6,344 nucleotides of DNA from Spirochaetia bacterium (GTDB taxonomy: Bacteria > Spirochaetota > Spirochaetia > Sphaerochaetales > Sphaerochaetaceae). Positions 1-5,162 of this stretch are shown one piece after another (within the stretch, counting starts at the first letter, position 1; each line of letters opens with the position of its first letter). The notes beneath the pieces are model-generated. The model was not told the DNA's origin. It did not search any database and saw only the letters and a program-made list of their open reading frames with translations. The position numbers and the translations under genes were made by a program. The stretch lies in contig SABI01000146.1 in assembly GCA_009929055.1 (NCBI GenBank), positions 1-6,344 on the forward strand, given 5' to 3'.

Positions 1-372
1 ATTTTTATCACAATTGATGATGAAAAAGAATTTACTGTTGATACACAGCAATTAAGTGTCTGTAATGGAAGAAGAATGGGCTCTATGTTTATTATGGGCC
101 CTCGTGCAAGCATCGATGATGGCGTTTTAGATTTGGTGTATGCTAATAAACCTCTTAAAGGGGGGCAAATAACCCTTCTTGCTTTGCGTTTCTTTAAGGG
201 AACGCAGTTGAAGAGTCCCCATTTTTCTCTTCTTAGAGGGAAGAAAGTGACATTAAGAACAGATAGTCCAACCCTTGTGTGTCACACAGATGGTGAAGAA
301 GTTTCCAGAGGATGTGAGTCTATTAAGATTAAATTATTCCCTGGAGAGTTAAAATGTATACGAAATGTCTAG
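1..372 (+). CDS. YegS/DagK-family lipid (diacylglycerol) kinase, C-terminal part
   Basis: The reading frame is open from the first base of the window to a TAG at 370-372. It gives 123 residues of a protein whose N-terminus lies upstream; the ATG at 76 is internal, not a start. The visible part matches the C-terminal beta-sandwich domain of the DAGK/YegS/LCB5 family. It has CNGRRMGSMFIMGPRASIDD followed by GVLDLV, which corresponds to the family's N..-GG-P.A..DDG.LDV signature, and later HTDGEE, matching the conserved DGE near the end. Members phosphorylate diacylglycerol or related lipids with ATP, at the membrane, to recycle lipids for phospholipid synthesis. The ATP-binding GGDGT region would be outside the window, so substrate and activity cannot be judged here. 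A promoter lies between it and the next gene, so co-transcription is uncertain. The family call is secure; the exact lipid substrate is not. Confidence 0.85.
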   Translation: MFITIDDEKEFTVDTQQLSVCNGRRMGSMFIMGPRASIDDGVLDLVYANKPLKGGQITLLALRFFKGTQLKSPHFSLLRGKKVTLRTDSPTLVCHTDGEEVSRGCESIKIKLFPGELKCIRNV

Positions 373-379
373 TCATTAT

Positions 380-408
380 TTGACTATTGCAACAAGACAT
401 AGTATTCT
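380..408 (+). promoter_or_regulatory. sigma70-type promoter for the hydrolase-djlA pair
   Basis: TTGACT at 380-385 and TATTCT at 403-408 are separated by exactly 17 bases. Each differs from its consensus hexamer by one base. Transcription would begin near 415 and leave a leader of about 40 bases before the TTG start at 456. The site fills the only gap between the lipid kinase and the hydrolase gene, which fits an independent transcription start. It was found by eye only; AT-rich DNA gives chance matches. Confidence 0.5.
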
Positions 409-444
409 AGAGATTGTGCGCTTTTAGTGTATAGGTTAGTAAGT

Positions 445-449
445 AGGAG
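445..449 (+). promoter_or_regulatory. RBS fixing the TTG start of the hydrolase gene
   Basis: AGGAG lies 6 bases before the TTG at 456. The first in-frame ATG (468) would be 18 bases away, which is too far. The TTG is therefore the better start. Confidence 0.75.
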
Positions 450-455
450 TTTCCT

Positions 456-1880
456 TTGATTAAAGATATGGTACCCGCAGTACATTTTTATGACCAAGAT
501 TTTGTAGACATGTATGATCGCACATGGGTATGGGTTGATGAGTATTGGAAGACAGGAACAAAAGAAAATTCTCTTAATGGAGGATATTTAGGGTTTCCAG
601 GTCAACAAACATTCAATCAAGCTCATGCAAGTATGGCTGCGTTATTTCTCGTCTACAGCAACCAGACCTACTCACCTTTCCCTTTGATAGATTTTTTCTA
701 TTCTAAACAAGAAGAATCTGGGGCAATCCGGAGCGATTATTCAATAGAAACAGGAGAGCCTGTTTTTACTGAACAAAACCCTGAAGGGTTCTCTCCTCCA
801 ATGTTTGCTTATATTGAGTTTGGCTTTTATCATAAAATAGGAAACAAGAAACGGCTAAAAGAAGTTGTCCCTATTTTAGAGAAGCAATTTCAGTGGTACA
901 AAGATACATGTCTAAGAGAAAATGGTCTTTATTCAGTACCAGCAGAAGCTTGCTTAACTAAGAATGTAGATCGAAAGGAGATGTTTTATCCTGTAGATTT
1001 CAATGCTCAACTTGCGGTTAATGCCCTTTTCCTCTCTGCCATTGGTGATATCTTAAATGATAAAGAATTAAGCTTTCGTTATAAGAGACTCTATTTTTCT
1101 TTAAAAACTCGAATAAATTCAATGATGTGGGACTCTACTGATTCTTTCTACTATGATTTAGATGTTAAAGAAGAGAGAATTAAGAAAAAGATTATTGGAG
1201 CCTATTGGACTCTTTTAGCTGAAATTCCTAATGAAGAGAAAGCAGATGGGTTTATTGCTCAACTAAGTAATCCCGATGAGTTTGGGACAGATAATCCTTT
1301 TCCAACAATTCCTGTTAGTGATAAAGATTTTAGTTCTACGGGAGACGGGTATAATGGAGGAGTAGTTCCTTTTAACACCTACATGGTTGTTAAGGGGTTG
1401 GAGATTTATAAACAATTTGAGTTCGCTCGTGAAGTTGCAATTCGACACCTTTATTATATTCTTGATACTCTTCATCCAGAGGGGGAAGAAACAGGGGATG
1501 TCTGGGAGGCATACCTTCCTTTAAGCGATGGTCCTAGTACCTGTAAAGAGGGAGAGAATTTCCCAATAAAGAGATTAATTCCAATGATAGGCCTTATTAC
1601 CATCACATTGATGATCGAAGATATTATTGGTCTTGTTATCTCTTTGCCAAGAAAAACAGTTGACTGGACGATGACAACTTTAGAAGTAATGGGTATCGAA
1701 GGGCTCTCCTTAAAACGAAATATGATTACGATTTTAAGTAATAAACAACCTCGTGGTTGGGAAATTCGTCTTGAGTCTGAAAAACTCTACTACTTTACTA
1801 TTGAAATTATTGATGAGAAAAAGAAGAAAACTTTACCAATCCCATCAGGCAAGTGCTCTATGTTGATTGATAAACTGTAA
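456..1880 (+). CDS. GH63/MGH1-like (trehalase-fold) glycoside hydrolase-like protein
   Basis: This 474-residue protein has a TTG start and no signal peptide, so it is probably cytoplasmic. It resembles the (alpha/alpha)6-barrel domain shared by GH63, GH37 and mannosylglycerate-hydrolase-like enzymes, which act on alpha-linked sugars such as trehalose, glucosylglycerate or mannosylglycerate. Visible signatures are NGGYLGFPGQQ with NQAHASMAALFL (residues 41-65), PPMFAYIEFGFY (114-125), the MWDSTDSFYYDLD strand (224-236) and GTDNPFPT (277-284). Next come GDGYNGGVVPFNTYMVVKGLE (297-317) and GDVWEAYLP (347-355). Glu351 in WEAY aligns with the WE.Y motif that supplies the general base in GH63-type enzymes. 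The general acid is normally in an SG(W/M)D.SPR-like segment just before the V-D-(L/F)-N/Q helix. Here that place (about 160-180) reads EACLTKNVDRKEMF, so Asp172 is only a possible substitute. The last 80 residues form a beta-rich tail with a KKKK stretch. It is followed 11 bases later by the DjlA-like gene, with which it likely forms an operon. The fold is fairly sure; substrate and activity are unknown. Confidence 0.7.
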   Translation: MIKDMVPAVHFYDQDFVDMYDRTWVWVDEYWKTGTKENSLNGGYLGFPGQQTFNQAHASMAALFLVYSNQTYSPFPLIDFFYSKQEESGAIRSDYSIETGEPVFTEQNPEGFSPPMFAYIEFGFYHKIGNKKRLKEVVPILEKQFQWYKDTCLRENGLYSVPAEACLTKNVDRKEMFYPVDFNAQLAVNALFLSAIGDILNDKELSFRYKRLYFSLKTRINSMMWDSTDSFYYDLDVKEERIKKKIIGAYWTLLAEIPNEEKADGFIAQLSNPDEFGTDNPFPTIPVSDKDFSSTGDGYNGGVVPFNTYMVVKGLEIYKQFEFAREVAIRHLYYILDTLHPEGEETGDVWEAYLPLSDGPSTCKEGENFPIKRLIPMIGLITITLMIEDIIGLVISLPRKTVDWTMTTLEVMGIEGLSLKRNMITILSNKQPRGWEIRLESEKLYYFTIEIIDEKKKKTLPIPSGKCSMLIDKL

Positions 1881-1886
1881 AAGGAG
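1881..1886 (+). promoter_or_regulatory. RBS fixing the GTG start of the DjlA-like gene
   Basis: AAGGAG begins immediately after the stop codon of the hydrolase gene and sits 5 bases before the GTG at 1892. The GTG is supported because the encoded MAWLGKIVGG matches the N-terminus expected for DjlA-like proteins. The next in-frame ATG lies inside the glycine-zipper segment. Confidence 0.75.
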
Positions 1887-1891
1887 AGAAC

Positions 1892-2659
1892 GTGGCTTGG
1901 TTAGGTAAAATAGTTGGTGGAACGATGGGTTTTTTTCTTGGTGGTCCTCTTGGCCTCATTGCTGGTGTTGCCTTTGGCAATCTTTTCGATTCAGCAAATA
2001 AAGTTGAACGTTCTACAATAGACTCCTCTTCTTTTTCATCAGTTGACCAGACTCAAATGGTGTTCTTTGTTGGAGCATTTTCAATGCTTGCTAAGATGGC
2101 TACTTCCGATGGGTCTATGGTTTCTAGTGAAAGAGCCAAGGTTGAAGAATTTATTACACAAGATCTTCGCTTAGCCGGTCCAGAGAGACAAGCAGCAATA
2201 AAGGTCTTTAATGCTTCCCTTACAAGTAGTGGTACATTTGAACAATTTGCCCTTCAGTTTTACCAAAACTTTGCTCATGAAAGGACAATCCTTGAACTTC
2301 TTATGGATGTCCTTGTGAGAGTTGCAGCAGCCGATGGCGCTATTAGTTCTCAAGAAAAAGTCCTCTTAGATAATGCCGCTCACATTTTTAGAATACCAGA
2401 ATCTTTACTTGCCTCAATAATTAATAGATACTCTTCTGTTTCTGCTTCACCGAGCAAGGCCTATTCTGTCCTTAATCTTACCCCTAGTGCAACAGATGAA
2501 GAAGTAAAAAAAGCCTATAGAAAACTAAGCATAGAATTTCATCCCGACACGATTGCATCAAAAGGACTTCCTGAAGAATTTACCCGTTTTGCCACAGAGA
2601 AGTTTAGAGCAATAAGTGATGCTTATGAAGCAATCAAGAAAGAAAGAGGGTTAAAATAG
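1892..2659 (+). CDS. djlA: DjlA-like membrane-anchored TerB/DnaJ co-chaperone
   Basis: This protein has 255 residues, a GTG start and three parts in the order known for DjlA. Residues 3-33 form a glycine-rich hydrophobic segment with repeated G...G spacing ending in GNLFD, which resembles the membrane-dimerising N-terminus of E. coli DjlA (WGKIIG...G..FD). Residues 56-180 are a TerB-like helical domain with two acidic repeats, MATSDG..SSE (69-80) and AAADG..SSQE (145-155), typical metal-binding-type TerB motifs. Residues 187-255 are a C-terminal J domain (KAYSVLNL...EVKKAYRKLSIEFHPD) with an intact HPD at 217-219 and the FRAISDAYE helix. J domains stimulate the ATPase of a DnaK/Hsp70 partner, and the anchor would place this one at the cytoplasmic face of the inner membrane. 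The DnaK partner is not in the window. It lies 11 bases downstream of the hydrolase gene, probably on the same transcript. The domain call is strong; orthology to E. coli djlA rests on architecture and not on a computed alignment. Confidence 0.85.
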   Translation: MAWLGKIVGGTMGFFLGGPLGLIAGVAFGNLFDSANKVERSTIDSSSFSSVDQTQMVFFVGAFSMLAKMATSDGSMVSSERAKVEEFITQDLRLAGPERQAAIKVFNASLTSSGTFEQFALQFYQNFAHERTILELLMDVLVRVAAADGAISSQEKVLLDNAAHIFRIPESLLASIINRYSSVSASPSKAYSVLNLTPSATDEEVKKAYRKLSIEFHPDTIASKGLPEEFTRFATEKFRAISDAYEAIKKERGLK

Positions 2660-2665
2660 CCTCTT
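2644..2665 (+). terminator. weak hairpin over the djlA stop codon
   Basis: AAGAGG (2644-2649) can pair with CCTCTT (2660-2665) around a 10-base loop that contains the TAG stop. The following bases (ATTCTT) are only partly T-rich, so efficiency as an intrinsic terminator is doubtful. Confidence 0.2.
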
Positions 2666-2742
2666 ATTCTTAACGATAAAGACCATAAAAAATTAATAAT
2701 AGTGATATAAAAGAATAACTCCACAGTTAATTATACGAATAT

Positions 2743-2773
2743 AAACCATTTTAAATAGTTCTTCGGATGGTTT
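2743..2773 (+). terminator. candidate terminator of the hydrolase-djlA operon
   Basis: AAACCAT (2743-2749) is the exact reverse complement of ATGGTTT (2767-2773), with a 17-base loop. TGTTCTC follows, so the 3' arm runs into a moderately T-rich tail. The stem is AT-rich and the loop long, so this is only a modest candidate for stopping plus-strand transcription from 408 onward. Confidence 0.27.
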
Positions 2774-2894
2774 TGTTCTCTACATTTCTCCTACACTAGG
2801 AGGCTATCTCTCCATTTATTCAGATTCAGAAACATATGATATAGATGTTAATTTTAAAGAAAGTATGAGTAATGATATTCTCTTTTTTTGTTAA
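2745..2894 (+). pseudogene. possible remnant of a gene 3' end
   Basis: One plus-strand frame runs 49 codons without a stop to TAA at 2892-2894. It has no ATG, GTG or TTG before Met at 2865, and it is preceded by a stop at 2742. The translation looks protein-like, with alternating polar and hydrophobic residues: SSDGFVLYISPTLGGY, then SIYSDSETYDIDVNFK, ending DILFFC. It contains the tetrapeptide DGFV also found in the neighbouring secreted protein (SYDGFV, residues 68-73), which is too short to prove kinship. Upstream sequence in all plus frames is rich in stops, so an intact gene is excluded here. I infer a decayed fragment, possibly of a secreted-protein paralogue. Chance in AT-rich non-coding DNA is a real alternative. 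Confidence 0.3.
2788..2802. repeat. perfect inverted repeat CTCCTA-CAC-TAGGAG
   Basis: Six bases on each side pair exactly around a 3-base loop. The right arm overlaps an AGGAGG sequence (2798-2803) that looks like a ribosome binding site but has no ATG, GTG or TTG at useful distance downstream. No T-run follows, so it is not a standard terminator. The repeat itself is certain; any role is unknown. Confidence 0.5.
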
Positions 2895-2939
2895 CCTTGT
2901 GACACTACTATCTTCTGAAATAAGGAAAATATGTATATA

Positions 2940-2968
2940 TTGACTAAAACATCTATTTTGTGTACATT
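2940..2968 (+). promoter_or_regulatory. promoter candidate P1 of the secreted-protein gene
   Basis: TTGACT at 2940-2945 and TACATT at 2963-2968 are 17 bases apart. The -35 hexamer and spacer are the same as in the promoter at 380-408. The predicted start near 2975 gives a leader of about 50 bases before the TTG at 3027 and falls inside the palindrome at 2969-2978. Confidence 0.45.
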
Positions 2969-2996
2969 TGTCATGACATAAGATATACTTTAATAC
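2968..2996 (+). promoter_or_regulatory. alternative promoter candidate P2
   Basis: TTGTCA at 2968-2973 and TAATAC at 2991-2996 are also 17 bases apart, giving a start near 3003 and a leader of about 24 bases. It abuts P1, so the two could be alternative or tandem starts. TATACT at 2984-2989 is a further -10 look-alike, but without a -35 at good spacing. Confidence 0.33.
2969..2978. promoter_or_regulatory. 10-bp perfect palindrome TGTCATGACA, operator-like
   Basis: TGTCATGACA equals its own reverse complement. It directly follows the -10 of P1 and overlaps the -35 of P2, a position where a bound dimeric repressor would block both. No regulator is encoded nearby and no specific factor can be named; a 10-base palindrome may also arise by chance. 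Confidence 0.25.
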
Positions 2997-3013
2997 TATT
3001 TTTAGTAGTCTAC

Positions 3014-3020
3014 AAAGGAG
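3014..3020 (+). promoter_or_regulatory. RBS fixing the TTG start at 3027
   Basis: AAAGGAG lies 6 bases before TTG at 3027. A nearer ATG at 3023 is in another frame and does not open the secreted-protein frame. The TTG start gives a clean signal peptide from the first residue, which supports it. Confidence 0.75.
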
Positions 3021-3026
3021 AGATGC

Positions 3027-4238
3027 TTGAGAGTAACATATACTATTATTATTACAATTATGATATCTCTGTTCATGATTGTCCCTCTTTATTCAAATAG
3101 TCTTCTTTTTGAAACAAGTTCTGGAACTATTACTGATTTTGATTTAACTGACAATAATAATGACGGTAAAAATCCTACTGTCTCTCCTAGCAGTATTTCA
3201 GGATACGGGGGAAGTAGTGAATACTGGTCTTATGATGGGTTTGTTGGTCGACTTGCCTACCTAGGAGATCCAAATACAATTACTGTAGATAATATTGGTC
3301 CTACTGCTTTTGCAACTTCTAATCCACCAAGATTTTATTATACGAGAATGAACTGGTATAGTGGAGTATCTGATCCTGACGCATGGAGAGAGATTTTTTT
3401 TACAGCTCGTGTGAAGGCAAGAGATCATAACAATGGTACAGTTAATTTAAATAACAATAAAAACTATGTAATTGAAAACCCAGGAGATACCTTTAGTGTC
3501 CCAGGAGCTGGCGAGGAGCTTGTGACCTCTGGTCCTGCTTATAATGAGTCAGGAACTTATGGAACGTATAACGCCTCGACAGGATTTATTTATAAGTATC
3601 AATATAAGATACTCTGGATTGATTTTACTGCAATTAGGACAACTAATAATAGGAATTTATCAGGGAATCAAAACAAAGGGTATTATGAATCATATGTGCG
3701 GGTAAAGGGAGACGGCGTGTATCAAGTTCTCTCTTTAGAAGGGTTTTATGATCCATTTCCTAATGATGAGAATCCAGATGCTTACTCTTTTTCAATTGAG
3801 CGACTTGCCCCCGATATTATCCCTTTTACTGAACTTATCACCCGTACTTCGAGGCAAAACAGTTATTTAGCTGGTCATGTTCGCTTTCACTCAACCGAAA
3901 CAACAGGGTCTGTAGGATTTTATGCTAACAGTAGTGGGACAAGCACTAATTTCTTCTTTTCTGCAACAGTTGCAGGAAACCAAATCTCTTTTCCTTATAG
4001 TGTTGCCTTTGATCCGGTCTTCTGTGGAAATAAGAATTCTTCAAGCACCGTCTCTTCTTCAAACAATAGCTTTACCACAAAAGTTGCAACAGTGAACTCA
4101 ATAATTGATAATCAAAGTAGCACCGAAAATGTTCTCACTGGAGATATTCGCATCTTTGTAAACACAGGAATTACTATAAATACATATCCTGCAGCTGAAT
4201 ATAGTTCAATTATCTATGCAATTGTGACAACTAACTAA
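3027..4238 (+). CDS. secreted Asn/Ser/Thr-rich protein of unknown family
   Basis: This 403-residue protein has a TTG start. Residues 1-23 form a standard Sec signal peptide: Arg2, an Ile/Met/Leu-rich core, and a likely cut after LYS (21-23) before NSLLFE. There is no lipobox cysteine, so it is not a lipoprotein; the only Cys is 333. No other membrane segment is visible, so the mature protein should be periplasmic or at the cell surface. It is rich in Asn, Ser, Thr, Gly and Tyr with alternating hydrophobic residues, which suggests beta structure. A low-complexity Ser/Asn patch at 335-350 precedes the last domain. The end (GDIRIFVNTGITI, then PAAEYSSIIYAIVTTN) resembles the closing strands of Ig-like or pilin-type beta-sandwich domains, ending in a Y-alternating strand. 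It does not end in the aromatic residue usual for outer-membrane barrels. Eight T's at 3394-3401 (codons 123-125) form the longest homopolymer I noticed. It has its own promoter region and no operon partner. I do not recognise the family; a surface or matrix protein is an inference. Confidence 0.75.
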   Translation: MRVTYTIIITIMISLFMIVPLYSNSLLFETSSGTITDFDLTDNNNDGKNPTVSPSSISGYGGSSEYWSYDGFVGRLAYLGDPNTITVDNIGPTAFATSNPPRFYYTRMNWYSGVSDPDAWREIFFTARVKARDHNNGTVNLNNNKNYVIENPGDTFSVPGAGEELVTSGPAYNESGTYGTYNASTGFIYKYQYKILWIDFTAIRTTNNRNLSGNQNKGYYESYVRVKGDGVYQVLSLEGFYDPFPNDENPDAYSFSIERLAPDIIPFTELITRTSRQNSYLAGHVRFHSTETTGSVGFYANSSGTSTNFFFSATVAGNQISFPYSVAFDPVFCGNKNSSSTVSSSNNSFTTKVATVNSIIDNQSSTENVLTGDIRIFVNTGITINTYPAAEYSSIIYAIVTTN

Positions 4239-4828
4239 TCGTTATAAGAGACCCTTGATCGTAATGCCCTAGAGAGGGTGATTTTATCAGCATATTCTAG
4301 GTCTCCTCCTATAGGGAGCCCTGAAGCAATTCTTGTAATCTTTAATTGTTTCTCTTTTAATAGATGTCTTAGATACATTGCTGTAGTATCTCCCTCTTCA
4401 GTTGGGTTTGTTGCAATGATAATTTCTTTAAAGTTTCCTTCTTCTATACGGGAGATGAGTTTTTTGAAATCTAAGTCTTGTGGGCCAATTCCGTTTAGTG
4501 GAGAAAGAGCCCCCCCTAATACATGAAACAAGCCATTATAGGCTCCTGAATTGCCAATAGTTAATACGTCTTGTGGTTGTTCAACTACACACATAAGAGA
4601 GGTATCTCTTAAGGAGTCTGAACATACTTCACATGGGTCTGATTCACTAAAACTGTTACAGATAGAACAAGGGGAGATCACTTCTTGAATAGTCTCTATA
4701 GCATGAGCGAGCTGGCGATTATATTCATTGTCACTTCCAATAAGGTAGTAGGCTAATCGAGAGGCACTCTTTTGTCCAATTCCTGGAAGTCTGGAGAGGT
4801 GTTTTATCAATAGCTCAAGCGTTTTCAT
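4235..4828 (-). CDS. recR: recombination mediator RecR
   Basis: At 197 residues it has nearly the standard RecR length (about 200), and every expected element is present. There is a helix-hairpin-helix LPGIGQKSA (14-22), a four-cysteine zinc finger (Cys54, 57, 66, 69), and a Toprim domain starting at CVVE (Glu83). Further on are HVLGGALSPLNGIGP (102-116), ATNPTEEGD (139-147) and GLPIGGDLEYAD (170-181), ending in LSRALRSR. RecR acts in the cytoplasm with RecO (and RecF) to load RecA on SSB-coated single-stranded DNA at gaps. The ATG at 4826-4828 is preceded by AAAGG (4840-4844), which lies within the last codons of ybaB, so translation is probably coupled; the gap from the ybaB stop is 7 bases. 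The TAG stop shares bases with the TAA of the convergent secreted-protein gene. The call is secure. Confidence 0.97.
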   Translation of the reverse strand: MKTLELLIKHLSRLPGIGQKSASRLAYYLIGSDNEYNRQLAHAIETIQEVISPCSICNSFSESDPCEVCSDSLRDTSLMCVVEQPQDVLTIGNSGAYNGLFHVLGGALSPLNGIGPQDLDFKKLISRIEEGNFKEIIIATNPTEEGDTTAMYLRHLLKEKQLKITRIASGLPIGGDLEYADKITLSRALRSRVSYND

Positions 4829-4835
4829 AGCTACA

Positions 4836-5150
4836 TTATCCTTTGAAAGAAGGAGGAATGTTCATATTCCCAGCCATACCAATAGCTTCTTGTTTAAGGA
4901 CTTCTTGCACCTCAGCTACAGCTGCATTAAAAGCAGAAGCAATAAGCACTTCAAGTGTTTTAGAATCTTCTGGGTCAATTATATCTTTATCAATGTGGAT
5001 ATTCTGAACTTCCATTTTTCCATTTATGGTAATTTCTACCATTCCAGCACCACTTGTTCCTGTACAACGGATGACGTCGAGTTTGGATTGAAGAGATTGT
5101 TGCATTTGTTGCATATTTTGCATATTTTTTAAAAGTTCAAATGGATTCAT
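4836..5150 (-). CDS. ybaB: YbaB/EbfC nucleoid-associated protein
   Basis: This protein has 104 residues, the normal length for the family. It starts with a Met/Gln-rich helix (MNPFELLKNMQNMQQMQQ), followed by the family signature GTSGAGMVEITINGKMEVQNIHID (30-53), then an acidic turn IDPEDSKTLEVLIASAFNAA (57-76) and a C-terminal helix ending IGMAGNMNIP. YbaB/EbfC proteins are dimeric, bind DNA with tweezer-like arms and compact the nucleoid. The gene is typically between dnaX and recR, as here. The ATG at 5148-5150 has AAGGA (5160-5164) 9 bases upstream, overlapping the dnaX stop codon, so the operon is continuous with dnaX (12-base gap). The specific regulatory role in this organism is unknown; family and position are secure. 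Confidence 0.95.
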   Translation of the reverse strand: MNPFELLKNMQNMQQMQQSLQSKLDVIRCTGTSGAGMVEITINGKMEVQNIHIDKDIIDPEDSKTLEVLIASAFNAAVAEVQEVLKQEAIGMAGNMNIPPSFKG

Positions 5151-5162
5151 ATTGGTTCTTCC

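Larger units (their letters stand above)
2660..3026 (+). other. 367-base intergenic region with relic, hairpins and promoters
   Basis: No intact gene is visible on either strand. The first 80 bases are stop-rich and non-coding. Then come a 7-bp stem (2743-2773), a stop-free frame resembling a gene end (2745-2894), a perfect 6-bp inverted repeat (2788-2802), and a very AT-rich leader with two promoter candidates and a palindrome (2940-2996). The ribosome binding site of the secreted-protein gene is at the end. By size and content it is the main regulatory or decayed stretch of the window. Confidence 0.6.

Noticed and set aside
370..386. Hairpin TAGTCA-TTATT-TGACTA at the end of the lipid kinase gene
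   Set aside because: The 6-bp stem is perfect but AT-rich and has no T-run after it, and its right arm overlaps the -35 of the promoter at 380. Not enough for a terminator call.
1263..1475. Open frame of about 70 codons on the minus strand inside the hydrolase gene
   Set aside because: It is the reverse shadow of a well-supported coding region, with no ribosome binding site or recognisable protein features. The same applies to other opposite-strand frames at 2171-2353, 4278-4526, 4890-5132 and 5448-5669.
3023..3025. ATG just after the strong ribosome binding site as start of the secreted-protein gene
   Set aside because: It is out of frame with the long open frame and only 2 bases from the ribosome binding site; the TTG at 3027 has good spacing and gives a full signal peptide.
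4267..4285. CCCT-AGAG-AGGG hairpin followed by TGATTTTATC, as a plus-strand terminator for the secreted-protein gene
   Set aside because: The stem is only 4 bp and lies within recR codons that match the family (the LSRALRSR region), so coding constraint explains it.
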